Assembly: GCF_037120725.1 (NCBI RefSeq) | Contig: NZ_JBBAXC010000011.1 | Location: 62,757-126,756, forward strand | Direction: 5' to 3' | Length of the DNA stretch: 64,000 nt | From: Bacillus spongiae | Lineage (GTDB): Bacteria > Bacillota > Bacilli > Bacillales > Bacillaceae_K | Part shown: piece by piece, positions 36,633-44,770 of the stretch | Numbering within the stretch: the stretch's first letter is position 1 | Layout: the number at the start of each line of letters is the position of its first letter | The notes under the pieces: model-generated | What the model was told of the DNA's origin: nothing | What the model saw: only the letters and a program-made list of their open reading frames with translations | The model's database searches: none | Translations under genes and position numbers: made by a program

Positions 36633-37415
36633 CTAGCTAAAAAAATCAGAACTTTGATTGTTAGCCTTTCTTTCATAAAATATGATGGCCTCTTCCATGA
36701 AGGTCAAAATCTCCTTGTTAATAGGGTATAAATTCATATTTGCAGAATCCTCTTCAGATTTACGAGCATTCCAAAACTTATCTGCTAATTCGTCATTTCC
36801 CTTAAAGGTTTCATTGGATAAAAGGAGAGTATCCTCAGCAATTAATTGACCATCTCGAGAGTGAGGTTCTTTTTTTTCCTCTATACATATCTCGATTCGT
36901 TTAATGATATTAATCCATTTCGTTGTTTGATCTTCGTTACTCTCCATTTTTGGAAGTTGTTCAGCTAACGTAGCTTCTTCCTCTTCGGTAAATAATTCTT
37001 CCATAATTTCCTTCTTTCTTTTCTGCTTCAAGGATTGTTTTTCTTCTGAGAGGAGAGGTAATAGTTGATCCCAATGAATATCGCCTTCAAGTTTTATAAT
37101 GTTTAATAGCGTATTTGTATAATTCATTGATTGCTGTAGCTGCGTGATTTCGATTTCAAGCTGCTCTTTATGGATAGCAAGAGTTTCGCTAATAGTAATG
37201 CGCCTAATAATTTTTTTGATATCCTCTAACGACATGGAAGTGGTTTTTAGTAGAAGAACCTTTTCTAGTAATAATATATTTTCAGAGCTATAATATCGCT
37301 TTCCATTCTCTTCTTTCAATGCAGGCTCTACTAGTCCGATTTGGTCATAATAGCGTAGGGTTCGTAAGGACATATTGAGTTTCTTTGAAACCTCTCCTGT
37401 AGAAAAATGGGTCAT
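36633..37415 (-). CDS. MerR-family transcriptional regulator
   Basis: ATG 37415 follows AGGAGG. The 260-residue product begins with the MerR winged helix (FSTGEVSKKLNMSLRTLRYYDQIGLVEPA, then GKRYYSSENILLLEKVLLLK), a dimerising coiled coil and a long Glu-rich C-terminal region that would bind a ligand. It is divergent from a CPBP membrane protease gene, with a 19-bp-spaced promoter between them. Confidence 0.88.
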   Translation of the reverse strand: MTHFSTGEVSKKLNMSLRTLRYYDQIGLVEPALKEENGKRYYSSENILLLEKVLLLKTTSMSLEDIKKIIRRITISETLAIHKEQLEIEITQLQQSMNYTNTLLNIIKLEGDIHWDQLLPLLSEEKQSLKQKRKKEIMEELFTEEEEATLAEQLPKMESNEDQTTKWINIIKRIEICIEEKKEPHSRDGQLIAEDTLLLSNETFKGNDELADKFWNARKSEEDSANMNLYPINKEILTFMEEAIIFYERKANNQSSDFFS

Positions 37416-37448
37416 AGAAATAATTCCTCCTAAAAAATACTTGCAGGT

Positions 37449-37479
37449 TACGTTACGTCACCATTTATTGTAAATGTAA
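37449..37479 (+). promoter_or_regulatory. MerR-type promoter and operator before the CPBP gene
   Basis: TTGCAG (from about 37441) and TATTGT are separated by 19 bases, the long spacer of MerR-activated promoters. The spacer holds an almost perfect 17-bp palindrome, GGTTACGTTACGTCACC, which is the expected MerR binding site. The MerR gene is the divergent neighbour. Confidence 0.6.
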
Positions 37480-37505
37480 CATATATAAAGTGTAGGGGGA
37501 AACAG

Positions 37506-38204
37506 ATGATGGAGAAAAATGTATTTAACTCGATGGAGCGGACGTATAAGGAACTTTGTTTATTGCTTTTGCTCACTCTCGTTATTGTGCCTATAGGAGT
37601 TGAGTTATTATTAAATGAATTATTTCAACTAGTTTTTTCAAACCATCTATATTCGGGAACACTAACAGGCTTTGTGATGGCAATTATTTTTACGTTAGGA
37701 GTGTATTTTATTGCCTTAAGGCCTCAGCATTTGAAATGGAAAGTAGTTGGGTTTCGTTCTTTTTCAAAAAGTTATTGGATATGGATAATCGTCTGGATGA
37801 TTGTTTTACTAGTGACTAGTATTCTCATCGTTATCTTGATGGACTTCCTTCAGGTTGGCGTGGAAAATAGGAAAACAGAATCATTAAAGGTAAATATAAC
37901 GTGGTTTACTTTTAGTATTGGATTTATCTCAGCAGCTATTATTTCTCCACTTTACGAGGAAATCTTTTACCGTGGTTTTCTCTATAAATGGTTTAGGATG
38001 AAATGGGGAGTCGGTGCAGGCTTATTTTTTAGTTCTTTCATCTTTATGCTTGTTCATATTCCAACTTACAATACTTTGCCTGTAAATCTTATTTCTGGTT
38101 TGATATTTGCGTGGACCTATGAAAAGTCCGGTTCTATTTTACCTGCTATTATTATTCATGGAGCATTTAACGGAATTGCCGTAATTCTCACTACTTTGGT
38201 GTAA
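37506..38204 (+). CDS. CPBP-family intramembrane metalloprotease
   Basis: Start is ATG 37506 or 37509 after TAGGGGGA. The 232-residue multi-span protein has the CPBP (Abi/CAAX-like) motifs: EEIFYRGFLYKW, FIFMLVHIP and a final HGAFNG. Members cut or modify membrane substrates, and some are linked to bacteriocin immunity. The MerR-type promoter indicates drug- or stress-inducible expression. Confidence 0.85.
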   Translation: MMEKNVFNSMERTYKELCLLLLLTLVIVPIGVELLLNELFQLVFSNHLYSGTLTGFVMAIIFTLGVYFIALRPQHLKWKVVGFRSFSKSYWIWIIVWMIVLLVTSILIVILMDFLQVGVENRKTESLKVNITWFTFSIGFISAAIISPLYEEIFYRGFLYKWFRMKWGVGAGLFFSSFIFMLVHIPTYNTLPVNLISGLIFAWTYEKSGSILPAIIIHGAFNGIAVILTTLV

Positions 38205-38470
38205 AGCATTTGATGTTTAATGATAGGTAGAAGGGTAGCGCTCTTTTAATTGAAACGTCCAAAGAAATTTGAGAAGGGGCTTCCGTATTTATAATCATTG
38301 ATTGAAATTTGAAAAAAGCAATAAAAGTTTACTAGGCCGAGCTTTATCTAAAGTAGTTGGCTGGAAGTTAACAAGATATATATAAGTAGTAAATATTTTC
38401 AAAAATATAAAGCCAAATCAATAATTTGTTCGTCTAATAAACGATAGGTCATGAAGGAGGCGGCAACTGA

Positions 38471-38992
38471 TTGTTACATTTAGTAAGGAAAGCTCAAAAA
38501 GGAAATGATAAGGCTTTTTTAACATTATTTCAGAAATACGAACAGGATATTTATCGAATCGCTTTAGTATACGTGAAAAATCAAAACGATGCACTGGATG
38601 TGATCCAAGAAACAGCCTATCGTTCATTCAAAACAATCAAACATTTAAAAGAACCTCACCATTTTAAAACTTGGTTAATAAGAATAGCGATAAACTGCTC
38701 CGTAGATTTACTTCGAAAGCAAAAGAAAATAATTCAATTAAAGCCTGAATTCGAGGCGAATTTATCCGTTGATTTAAATGAAGAAATTGAATTAGAATTG
38801 ACGGTTCGAGACCTAATTGAGCGTTTAAATGAAGAAGAAAAAAGTGTAGTTATTTTAAGATTTTACGAAGGGTTAACTTTCAAAGAGATATCAGAAATGC
38901 TCGATATGCCTTTAGGAACGGCTAAAACCATTTTATATCGAGCGTTAGACAAGCTCCGTAATGAATTGAAAGGAGACAGTTTTTATGAGTAA
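38471..38992 (+). CDS. ECF sigma factor
   Basis: TTG 38471 follows AAGGAGG. The 173-residue product has region 2 (FLTLFQKYEQDIYRIALVYVKNQNDALDVIQETAYRSFKTI-like: F-KYE-IYRIA and D-DVIQET) and region 4 (EKSVVILRFYEGLTFKEISEMLDMPLGTAKTILYRALDKLR pattern). It overlaps the next gene, an anti-sigma candidate, by eight bases. A CGTCTA (38431-38436) might be an ECF -10 box, but no matching -35 box is seen. It resembles SigV/SigX-type sigma factors in general form. Confidence 0.87.
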   Translation: MLHLVRKAQKGNDKAFLTLFQKYEQDIYRIALVYVKNQNDALDVIQETAYRSFKTIKHLKEPHHFKTWLIRIAINCSVDLLRKQKKIIQLKPEFEANLSVDLNEEIELELTVRDLIERLNEEEKSVVILRFYEGLTFKEISEMLDMPLGTAKTILYRALDKLRNELKGDSFYE

Positions 38993-39929
38993 TAAGATAA
39001 AAAATGAGATGGATAAAATTAAAATACCGAATGAATTGAGACAGCGCAGTAAAATGGGCGTTTCTCAGGCGAAAAAAGAAATAATAAGCGATAATAAAAG
39101 AAATATTGTCCGAGGCATAGGTGTTGCTGTTGCTTTATTTGTCTCAATCGGAGCATTTACTTTATTGAAAACCAATTTAAATAATACAACAAATTCAAAT
39201 TCACCTGTTGTTTTGGAAGATGGCGGAGTGAATATACCAGCTATAAAATTACCAAAAGAAACAATGAATGCTAATATGATTGGCTTAATTGTCTATAACG
39301 GGAAAATTTACACGCAAACTAAGACAGAGATAACTGCTGATGCTGCGAAAAAGATGATAGATGAAAAGCTTGGAACAACGAAAGGAACAATAGACGAGTG
39401 GAGTGAGCAAAAAGCCTATGATGAAGAATTTGCATCGACTGTCGCAAAAACAGATGTTTATTCTGTTACAGGATACGATAAAGACTTTAGAATTATGACT
39501 TACAAAGAGGAAAATGGGGAGATATATGCCGAATTTTATGAGAACCTTAATGGAATTACAATAAAGAACGGCAAAGATGTGTTTGGTAAACTAAATATGA
39601 ATGAGAATATATCTTCTGCCCAGTTTAGAACCTTCAGTGATTGGAATAACAGTATCAAAAACTATCAACCCATTACAGATTTAAAAACATTAAATACCTT
39701 CGTGGTAGAACTAAACAAGGCGAAGCCTTTCCCTAGAAGTCTAGATTCAGATCCAATTCGACAGTCAAGAAGCGAAGAGAATTTTAGGGAATTAAGTATT
39801 ATATTAAATGACGGTTCTACGGTTAGGCTTACACTTCTTAGCGGTGGATATATATATTACGGATATATGGATGTATATTTTAAAATGAATGAAGATATAT
39901 TTTCTGATTTCTGGAGTAACCTCAAGTAA
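38985..39929 (+). CDS. Membrane-bound anti-sigma factor candidate
   Basis: ATG 38985 lies inside the sigma gene end. The 314-residue product has a short cytosolic part (about residues 1-45, KIPNELRQRSKMGVSQAKKE), one membrane span (NIVRGIGVAVALFVSIGAF) and a large outside domain. The layout and overlap with an ECF sigma gene make it the probable anti-sigma. The outside domain does not look like the RsiV type, and no family is recognised. A terminator follows. Confidence 0.65.
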   Translation: MSNKIKNEMDKIKIPNELRQRSKMGVSQAKKEIISDNKRNIVRGIGVAVALFVSIGAFTLLKTNLNNTTNSNSPVVLEDGGVNIPAIKLPKETMNANMIGLIVYNGKIYTQTKTEITADAAKKMIDEKLGTTKGTIDEWSEQKAYDEEFASTVAKTDVYSVTGYDKDFRIMTYKEENGEIYAEFYENLNGITIKNGKDVFGKLNMNENISSAQFRTFSDWNNSIKNYQPITDLKTLNTFVVELNKAKPFPRSLDSDPIRQSRSEENFRELSIILNDGSTVRLTLLSGGYIYYGYMDVYFKMNEDIFSDFWSNLK

Positions 39930-39952
39930 TTTTCCTATTGAAACCAAAATCT

Positions 39953-39979
39953 CGTCAGATATTTAATTCTGACGTTTTT
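39953..39979 (+). terminator. Terminator of the sigma/anti-sigma operon
   Basis: CGTCAGA pairs with TCTGACG around an 8-base loop, followed by T5. Confidence 0.8.
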
Positions 39980-40175
39980 AATTGCTACTTTCACAGTAAT
40001 ACTTACTTAGATGGCGCATAGAGAATGAAATTCGTGCAAATTGTTTATACGAGTGAACGCGGAGAAAAACAACGAAAAAGTACTAAAGTGGGATATAAGG
40101 TTGTACGAAGATACGGTTTATTGGTTGTACATCAAATATATACTAACAAAAAATGTGGTACTGATATTCATAGCA

Positions 40176-40213
40176 TTCACATAGATATAAGCGCATGCTT
40201 ATATCTATGTGAA
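40176..40213. repeat. Perfect 17-bp inverted repeat
   Basis: Bases 40176-40192 are exactly complementary to 40197-40213 around GCAT. No T-run follows on either strand, so it is not a standard terminator. It lies between the anti-sigma gene and a convergent CPBP gene. The overlapping 70-codon frame at 40025-40237 lacks a ribosome site and is not called. Confidence 0.75.
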
Positions 40214-40233
40214 ATGAAAAATCTTATTCACTG

Positions 40234-41067
40234 TTAAAATTTCAAGGGTTTGTGGAAAGGAGCTTTCTCATCGTAATATAGTATACGCTTTGGGTTGATT
40301 ACTATTAATATGAAGGCAACACTAAAATAGAGAAGCGAGTGGTAAAATAAAATGTCCAATAATTCTCCCTTTGTAATTAGAATGAAAAAATTAAATAGTT
40401 GATGAATGATTATGGGGACGAATAAGTTCTTATTTAAATTATAAAAAAACGTCATAATAATCGTAACTGATATGATTCCGACCATAAAAAGTCCACAATA
40501 CTTTATTAAATTCATTCCAGTATACCCCGAAGTTAGTAGCCATAGAGGTGTGTGCCAAAAACCCCATAGTCCTCCTGTTATAATAGCAGTAACTAAAGGT
40601 GAGTACTTTTTCTGAAGTTCATTCAGAGCATATCCTCTCCACCCTAGTTCTTCACCTAAAGGTCCACTTACTAGAATATTGAAAAATAAGAATAGGAATA
40701 ATGTGACACCTGAAAGTGATTTCGAGAAATATTGAATATTATCAGTACTTGGTAGAAGTATGAGCGAACATATAAAGATTAATGCTTGAATGCTAATGGC
40801 TATTCCAAGTACATTGAAGCTAAGTTTGGTTGCAAATTGTTGTTTTATAAAATCTATAAGATTCAACCGAGGATAAATAATTTTAAATAAAATAATAAAA
40901 GAAAAGGTTGAGGACCATGCTGACATAATGATTAAAGTATTTGTAATTATCATCGGCACATTAATCATCATACATACACCAATTAACGCTAAAAATACCC
41001 AAAAAATCACATTACTTAATAAAACGAACATCACCATCGGTCTTTTAAAAATACTTCCCAATAACAT
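40234..41067 (-). CDS. Second CPBP-family intramembrane protease
   Basis: Start chosen at ATG 41067 behind a GGAGAGAAAGGGG stretch; the open frame extends to 41154. The 277-residue product has about eight membrane segments and the CPBP motifs EELGWRGYALNELQKKYSP and GFWHTPLWLL. It is unlike the first CPBP gene at 37506 in detail. No regulator is adjacent. Confidence 0.82.
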   Translation of the reverse strand: MLLGSIFKRPMVMFVLLSNVIFWVFLALIGVCMMINVPMIITNTLIIMSAWSSTFSFIILFKIIYPRLNLIDFIKQQFATKLSFNVLGIAISIQALIFICSLILLPSTDNIQYFSKSLSGVTLFLFLFFNILVSGPLGEELGWRGYALNELQKKYSPLVTAIITGGLWGFWHTPLWLLTSGYTGMNLIKYCGLFMVGIISVTIIMTFFYNLNKNLFVPIIIHQLFNFFILITKGELLDILFYHSLLYFSVAFILIVINPKRILYYDEKAPFHKPLKF

Positions 41068-41420
41068 GACGCATGCCCCTTTCTCTCCTAATTGGACCTC
41101 GAAATGTCTTATATTCCCATTATATCGTCTTGTATAGCGAAACCTACAAACCATAGTGGGAGAATCTATCCGTCTTCAGGATGAAATGCCGAGAAGGACC
41201 ATTTTTTGGAGGCACTTTCTTACATTCAATATTGTGTTCTCATTCCTTCATGAACGTCTATTTTTATGAAAATAATTTTGTGAAAAGTTGTAGGAATTGT
41301 AATGTTCGCTTCTTTTGTTTTGCTATTGACGGGACTAGCAGTCTATAAATACACTTGAGATGTAATAGCAAAACATGACATTCAAAATAAGTATAAAATC
41401 TTACGAGGGAGAGGAGAAAA
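41068..41420. other. Intergenic region, nothing clear
   Basis: No ORF with a ribosome site. A TTGACG near 41330 and TATAAA nearby are too close to form a normal promoter. Confidence 0.3.
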
Positions 41421-42176
41421 ATGGATTTACATTATGAAGTACACGGTTCTGGTGATCCGATTGTGATGATTCATAGCCCTGGAGTAGATATGAGGGAGTG
41501 GGTTTTTATCGTACCTCATTTAGCCAAAACAAACCAAGTGGTTATTTTTGATGGTCGAGGCGCTGGAAAGTCACCATCACCGTCTGAACCAACCGATTAT
41601 GTTGATGATTTGCTAAAGTTGATCGATCATCTTGGTTTAAAAAAGGTCACTCTTGTAGGTCATTCGATGGGGGGACAAATTGCAACTGATTTTACTCTTA
41701 CATTCCCTGATAAAGTGAGAAAATTAGTATTATTAGCTCCTTCATTAACGGGATATACTTATTCCAGTGAATTCATTCAGTGGATGCAAAGCGTAAATGC
41801 TGTTGCACCAGACGTTAAGAAACTTGTAGAGCTGTCGCTAAGTGGACCAAATTATCGTATTACGATGTCAAGTCCACACCAAGACTTTCTCTATGATATG
41901 ACGAGACATCATATGAAAAAAGTTTTTACGGAATGGGAAAATTTTGAGATGACCTGGCCTGAACCACCAGCCATTGAACGATTACATGAGATAAAAGTAA
42001 ATACTCTTTTTATTCAAGGAGATAAGGAATGGAAGGATATGTTTCGAATCGCTGAACATTTTCAAGAAGTTCCATCGATCCGTTTTACCCTCATTAAAGA
42101 TGCAGATCATATGGTGACACTGACTCACCCTGAAAAAATCACTAATGATATCCAGTTGTTTTTACAAGATGGATAA
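41421..42176 (+). CDS. Alpha/beta hydrolase
   Basis: ATG 41421 follows GAGGGAGAGG. The 251-residue cytosolic protein has the hydrolase fold with oxyanion-region HSPGVDMREW, nucleophile elbow GHSMGGQ (Ser about 82), acid-region FIQGDKEW and catalytic His in DADHMVTL. The class cleaves esters, lactones or C-C bonds; the substrate is unknown and the neighbours give no hint. Confidence 0.85.
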   Translation: MDLHYEVHGSGDPIVMIHSPGVDMREWVFIVPHLAKTNQVVIFDGRGAGKSPSPSEPTDYVDDLLKLIDHLGLKKVTLVGHSMGGQIATDFTLTFPDKVRKLVLLAPSLTGYTYSSEFIQWMQSVNAVAPDVKKLVELSLSGPNYRITMSSPHQDFLYDMTRHHMKKVFTEWENFEMTWPEPPAIERLHEIKVNTLFIQGDKEWKDMFRIAEHFQEVPSIRFTLIKDADHMVTLTHPEKITNDIQLFLQDG

Positions 42177-42440
42177 AAGGAATGAATCACTTATTTTGCT
42201 TGTCTTAATGTATCACGAATCTATATTCAAATAACGTCATCATTAACTAGTTAATACCTTTTCACTCATTTTGTTCATAAATGGAGTATTTTGATCAAGT
42301 AGATTGAATGGGAGCTACTGTTAATGAAGGGAAGTAATAGGAAGGGAAACGGCGGGTAAAGGATAAGAGAGTGATAAATGGGAAAGGACAAAGAGCGGGG
42401 ATTGTACCCTTAAATTAAGCGAAATACGAGTCAGGATAAA

Positions 42441-42467
42441 GAGGATAACTTAAGTAAGTTATCCTTA
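42441..42467 (-). terminator. Terminator of prli42
   Basis: GGATAACTT and AAGTTATCC form a 9-bp stem around AAGT. The minus-strand tail is only TCTTTAT, so it is a weak terminator. Confidence 0.5.
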
Positions 42468-42474
42468 ATCACAT

Positions 42475-42570
42475 TTATAAAATCATCGCTAAACCTGCGA
42501 ATAATGTTGATGCGATCATAGCAAATAACATTAAATAAATAATCGTCTTTTGCATTTTCTTCTTTCCCAT
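42475..42570 (-). CDS. prli42: Prli42-like stressosome-associated miniprotein
   Basis: A 31-residue product (MGKKKMQKTIIYLMLFAMIA at the start) is preceded by AAGGAGTGTG. A short basic N terminus with KKMQK and a single membrane helix ending AMIL match the Prli42 family, which anchors the stressosome to the membrane in Listeria. It has its own good promoter: TTGTCA (minus strand of 42631-42636), a 17-bp spacer and TACAAT (minus strand of 42608-42613). No stressosome genes are in the window. Confidence 0.8.
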   Translation of the reverse strand: MGKKKMQKTIIYLMLFAMIASTLFAGLAMIL

Positions 42571-42607
42571 AGAGTTCACACTCCTTATTTCTATCATTTT
42601 CACTACT

Positions 42608-42636
42608 ATTGTACGCTTAGTCCATCTGATTGACAA
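42608..42636 (-). promoter_or_regulatory. Sigma-A promoter of prli42
   Basis: On the minus strand TTGTCA, a 17-bp spacer and TACAAT; both near consensus, 38 bases before the start codon. Confidence 0.65.
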
Positions 42637-42648
42637 GATAATATATTT

Positions 42649-42662
42649 TGAAAACGCTTACT
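42649..42662 (+). promoter_or_regulatory. cre-like site upstream of mce
   Basis: TGAAAACGCTTACT matches 13 of 14 positions of the cre consensus TGWNANCGNTNWCA (last base T instead of A). It lies 69 bases before mce and upstream of the prli42 promoter. Confidence 0.5.
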
Positions 42663-42731
42663 ATTTTTTGTTCTTTTGCAGGAAATTCGACAATAACCAT
42701 CGAATACGATAGTAAAGGGGGATGGTAAAAG

Positions 42732-43145
42732 ATGAAAAGAGTAGATCATATCGGCATAGCTGTACCCTCAATTGAGGAAGCGCTACCATTATATACAGAT
42801 ATTTTTGGTTTAACACTTATAAAGGTTGAAGAGGTTATTCTAGAAAATGTGAAAGTAGCATTTCTAGATGGAGGTAATATAAAGCTAGAATTGTTAGAGC
42901 CCTTATCTTCAAAAAGTACTATCGCACAATTTATAGAAAAACGAGGGCAAGGTATTCATCATATCGCCTTTGGGGTAGAAAATATAGAAAATCGCATTTT
43001 AGAATTGAAATCAAAGGGAATTGACATGATCAATCAGCAATCTAAAAAAGGGGCAGGAGGCGCTAACATCGCTTTTCTTCACCCTAAATCAACGCAAAAG
43101 GTATTGTATGAGTTGTGTGAAAAACCAGTCGGAAAGGAAATTTAA
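42732..43145 (+). CDS. mce: Methylmalonyl-CoA epimerase
   Basis: ATG 42732 follows AAAGGGGGA. The 137-residue VOC-fold protein has VDHIGIAVPSIEEALPLY (metal-ligand His) and GIHHIAFGVENIE, plus LELLEPLSSKSTIAQF, all typical of Mce. It interconverts the S and R forms of methylmalonyl-CoA between the carboxylase and the mutase steps. It corresponds to YqjC of B. subtilis and is five bases upstream of the carboxylase gene. Confidence 0.92.
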   Translation: MKRVDHIGIAVPSIEEALPLYTDIFGLTLIKVEEVILENVKVAFLDGGNIKLELLEPLSSKSTIAQFIEKRGQGIHHIAFGVENIENRILELKSKGIDMINQQSKKGAGGANIAFLHPKSTQKVLYELCEKPVGKEI

Positions 43146-43150
43146 TAAGG

Positions 43151-44698
43151 ATGGATATTTACGAAAAAATAAATGAATTATATGATCGAAAGCGTAAGGT
43201 AGAGCTTGGTGGTGGAGATGAACGCATCGACAAGCAACATGAAAAAGGAAAATTAACGGCCAGAGAAAGGATAGAGCTACTAGTCGATAAAGGAAGCTTT
43301 GTTGAATTAAATCCATTTATTGAGCATCGAAGTAATGACTTTGGTTTAGACAAAGCTGAGGGTCCTGGTGATGGGGTTGTCACGGGATATGGAAAAGTGA
43401 ATGGAAGACCGATTTATTTATTTTCACAAGATTTCACCGTTTTTGGAGGAGCATTAGGTGAAATGCATGCTCAAAAAATTGCCAACGTAATGGATTTGGC
43501 TGTGAAAAATGGTGCCCCTTTCGTTGGATTAAACGATTCAGGTGGAGCAAGAATTCAAGAAGGTGTCGTTTCACTGGACGGCTATGGGCATATTTTTTAT
43601 CGAAACTCAATCTATTCTGGAGTGATACCGCAAATTTCGGTTATTATGGGTCCATGTGCCGGCGGAGCCGTCTATTCGCCGGCTATAACTGATTTTGTTT
43701 TTATGGTAGATAAAACGAGTCAGATGTTTATTACAGGGCCAAAAGTTATTGAGACCGTAACAGGAGAAAAGATTAGTGCAGAGGATTTAGGTGGTTCAGA
43801 AGTACATAATACCATAAGTGGAAATGCGCATTTCCGCGGAGAGTCTGAAGAAGAAGTTTTAGAGCAGGTTCGTTTATTATTATCTTATTTACCACAAAAT
43901 AACGAAGAAAAACCCCCAATAAAGGAAGCTGGATTAGAGAATCACTATCGAGAAAATTTAGCGGACACTATTCCTTTTGATGCAGTCAGACCTTATGATG
44001 TTAGAAAAGTAATTGAAGAGGTAGTCGATGAGGGTAGTTTTTTAGAAATTCAAAGTGGGTTTGCTAAAAATATAGTGATTGGCCTTGCGAGAATGAACGG
44101 TGAAGTGGTTGGCCTTGTATGTAACCAGCCTAAAATTATGGCCGGGGGGCTGGATATTGATTCGTCTGATAAAGCAAGCCGCTTTATTCGCTTCTGTGAT
44201 TCCTTTCAAATTCCAATCATTACGTTCGAAGATGTAACCGGTTTCTTTCCAGGTGTTAAACAAGAGCATGGCGGTATCATTCGCCATGGAGCAAAAATTT
44301 TATATGCTTATTCAGAAGCAACTGTTCCGAAAATTACGGTCATATTGCGCAAAGCGTATGGTGGAGCCTACGTGGCACTAAATTCCAAAGCAATTGGAGC
44401 TGATTTAGTTTTTGCATGGCCAAATGCGGAAATCGCCGTAATGGGTCCACAGGGGGCTGCCAATATAATTTTTGCGAGAGATATTAATCAGAGTGATAAC
44501 CCTGAGCAACTTCGTGCTGAAAAAATTGAAGAATATCGAGAAAAGTTTGCAAATCCATATGTTGCTGCTAGCAGAGGAATGGTGGATGACGTTATCGACC
44601 CTCGTGAAACAAGAATTAAGTTAATTCAAGGGCTTGAAATGATGCGGAATAAAAAAGAAGATCGACCAAAAAAGAAACACGGAAATATCCCTCTTTAA
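43151..44698 (+). CDS. yqjD: Acyl-CoA carboxylase beta subunit (propionyl-CoA carboxylase/methylmalonyl-CoA decarboxylase type)
   Basis: The 515-residue product has both carboxyltransferase domains: GAFGEM-type loop FGGALGEMHAQKI, LNDSGGARIQEGV, GPCAGGAVYSPA in the first, and FCDSFQIPIITFEDVTGFFPG, RKAYGGAYVALNSK and MGPQGAANIIF in the second. With a biotin carrier it makes methylmalonyl-CoA from propionyl-CoA, or the reverse as a decarboxylase. No biotin carboxylase or biotin carrier gene is in the window, so the partner is elsewhere. Confidence 0.9.
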   Translation: MDIYEKINELYDRKRKVELGGGDERIDKQHEKGKLTARERIELLVDKGSFVELNPFIEHRSNDFGLDKAEGPGDGVVTGYGKVNGRPIYLFSQDFTVFGGALGEMHAQKIANVMDLAVKNGAPFVGLNDSGGARIQEGVVSLDGYGHIFYRNSIYSGVIPQISVIMGPCAGGAVYSPAITDFVFMVDKTSQMFITGPKVIETVTGEKISAEDLGGSEVHNTISGNAHFRGESEEEVLEQVRLLLSYLPQNNEEKPPIKEAGLENHYRENLADTIPFDAVRPYDVRKVIEEVVDEGSFLEIQSGFAKNIVIGLARMNGEVVGLVCNQPKIMAGGLDIDSSDKASRFIRFCDSFQIPIITFEDVTGFFPGVKQEHGGIIRHGAKILYAYSEATVPKITVILRKAYGGAYVALNSKAIGADLVFAWPNAEIAVMGPQGAANIIFARDINQSDNPEQLRAEKIEEYREKFANPYVAASRGMVDDVIDPRETRIKLIQGLEMMRNKKEDRPKKKHGNIPL

Positions 44699-44707
44699 GT
44701 GTATTCA

Positions 44708-44736
44708 TTGTGACATATAGCTTTTCAGGCTATACT
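44708..44736 (+). promoter_or_regulatory. Sigma-A promoter of the PepT-like gene
   Basis: TTGTGA (44708-44713), a 17-bp spacer and TATACT (44731-44736), 34 bases before the start. Confidence 0.6.
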
Positions 44737-44770
44737 AAGGGAGTTGAATACATAACTGGAGGGTATAAGG

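Noticed and set aside
40025..40237. 70-codon frame after the anti-sigma gene
   Set aside because: No ribosome site, and half of it is a perfect inverted repeat, so it is better explained as non-coding.
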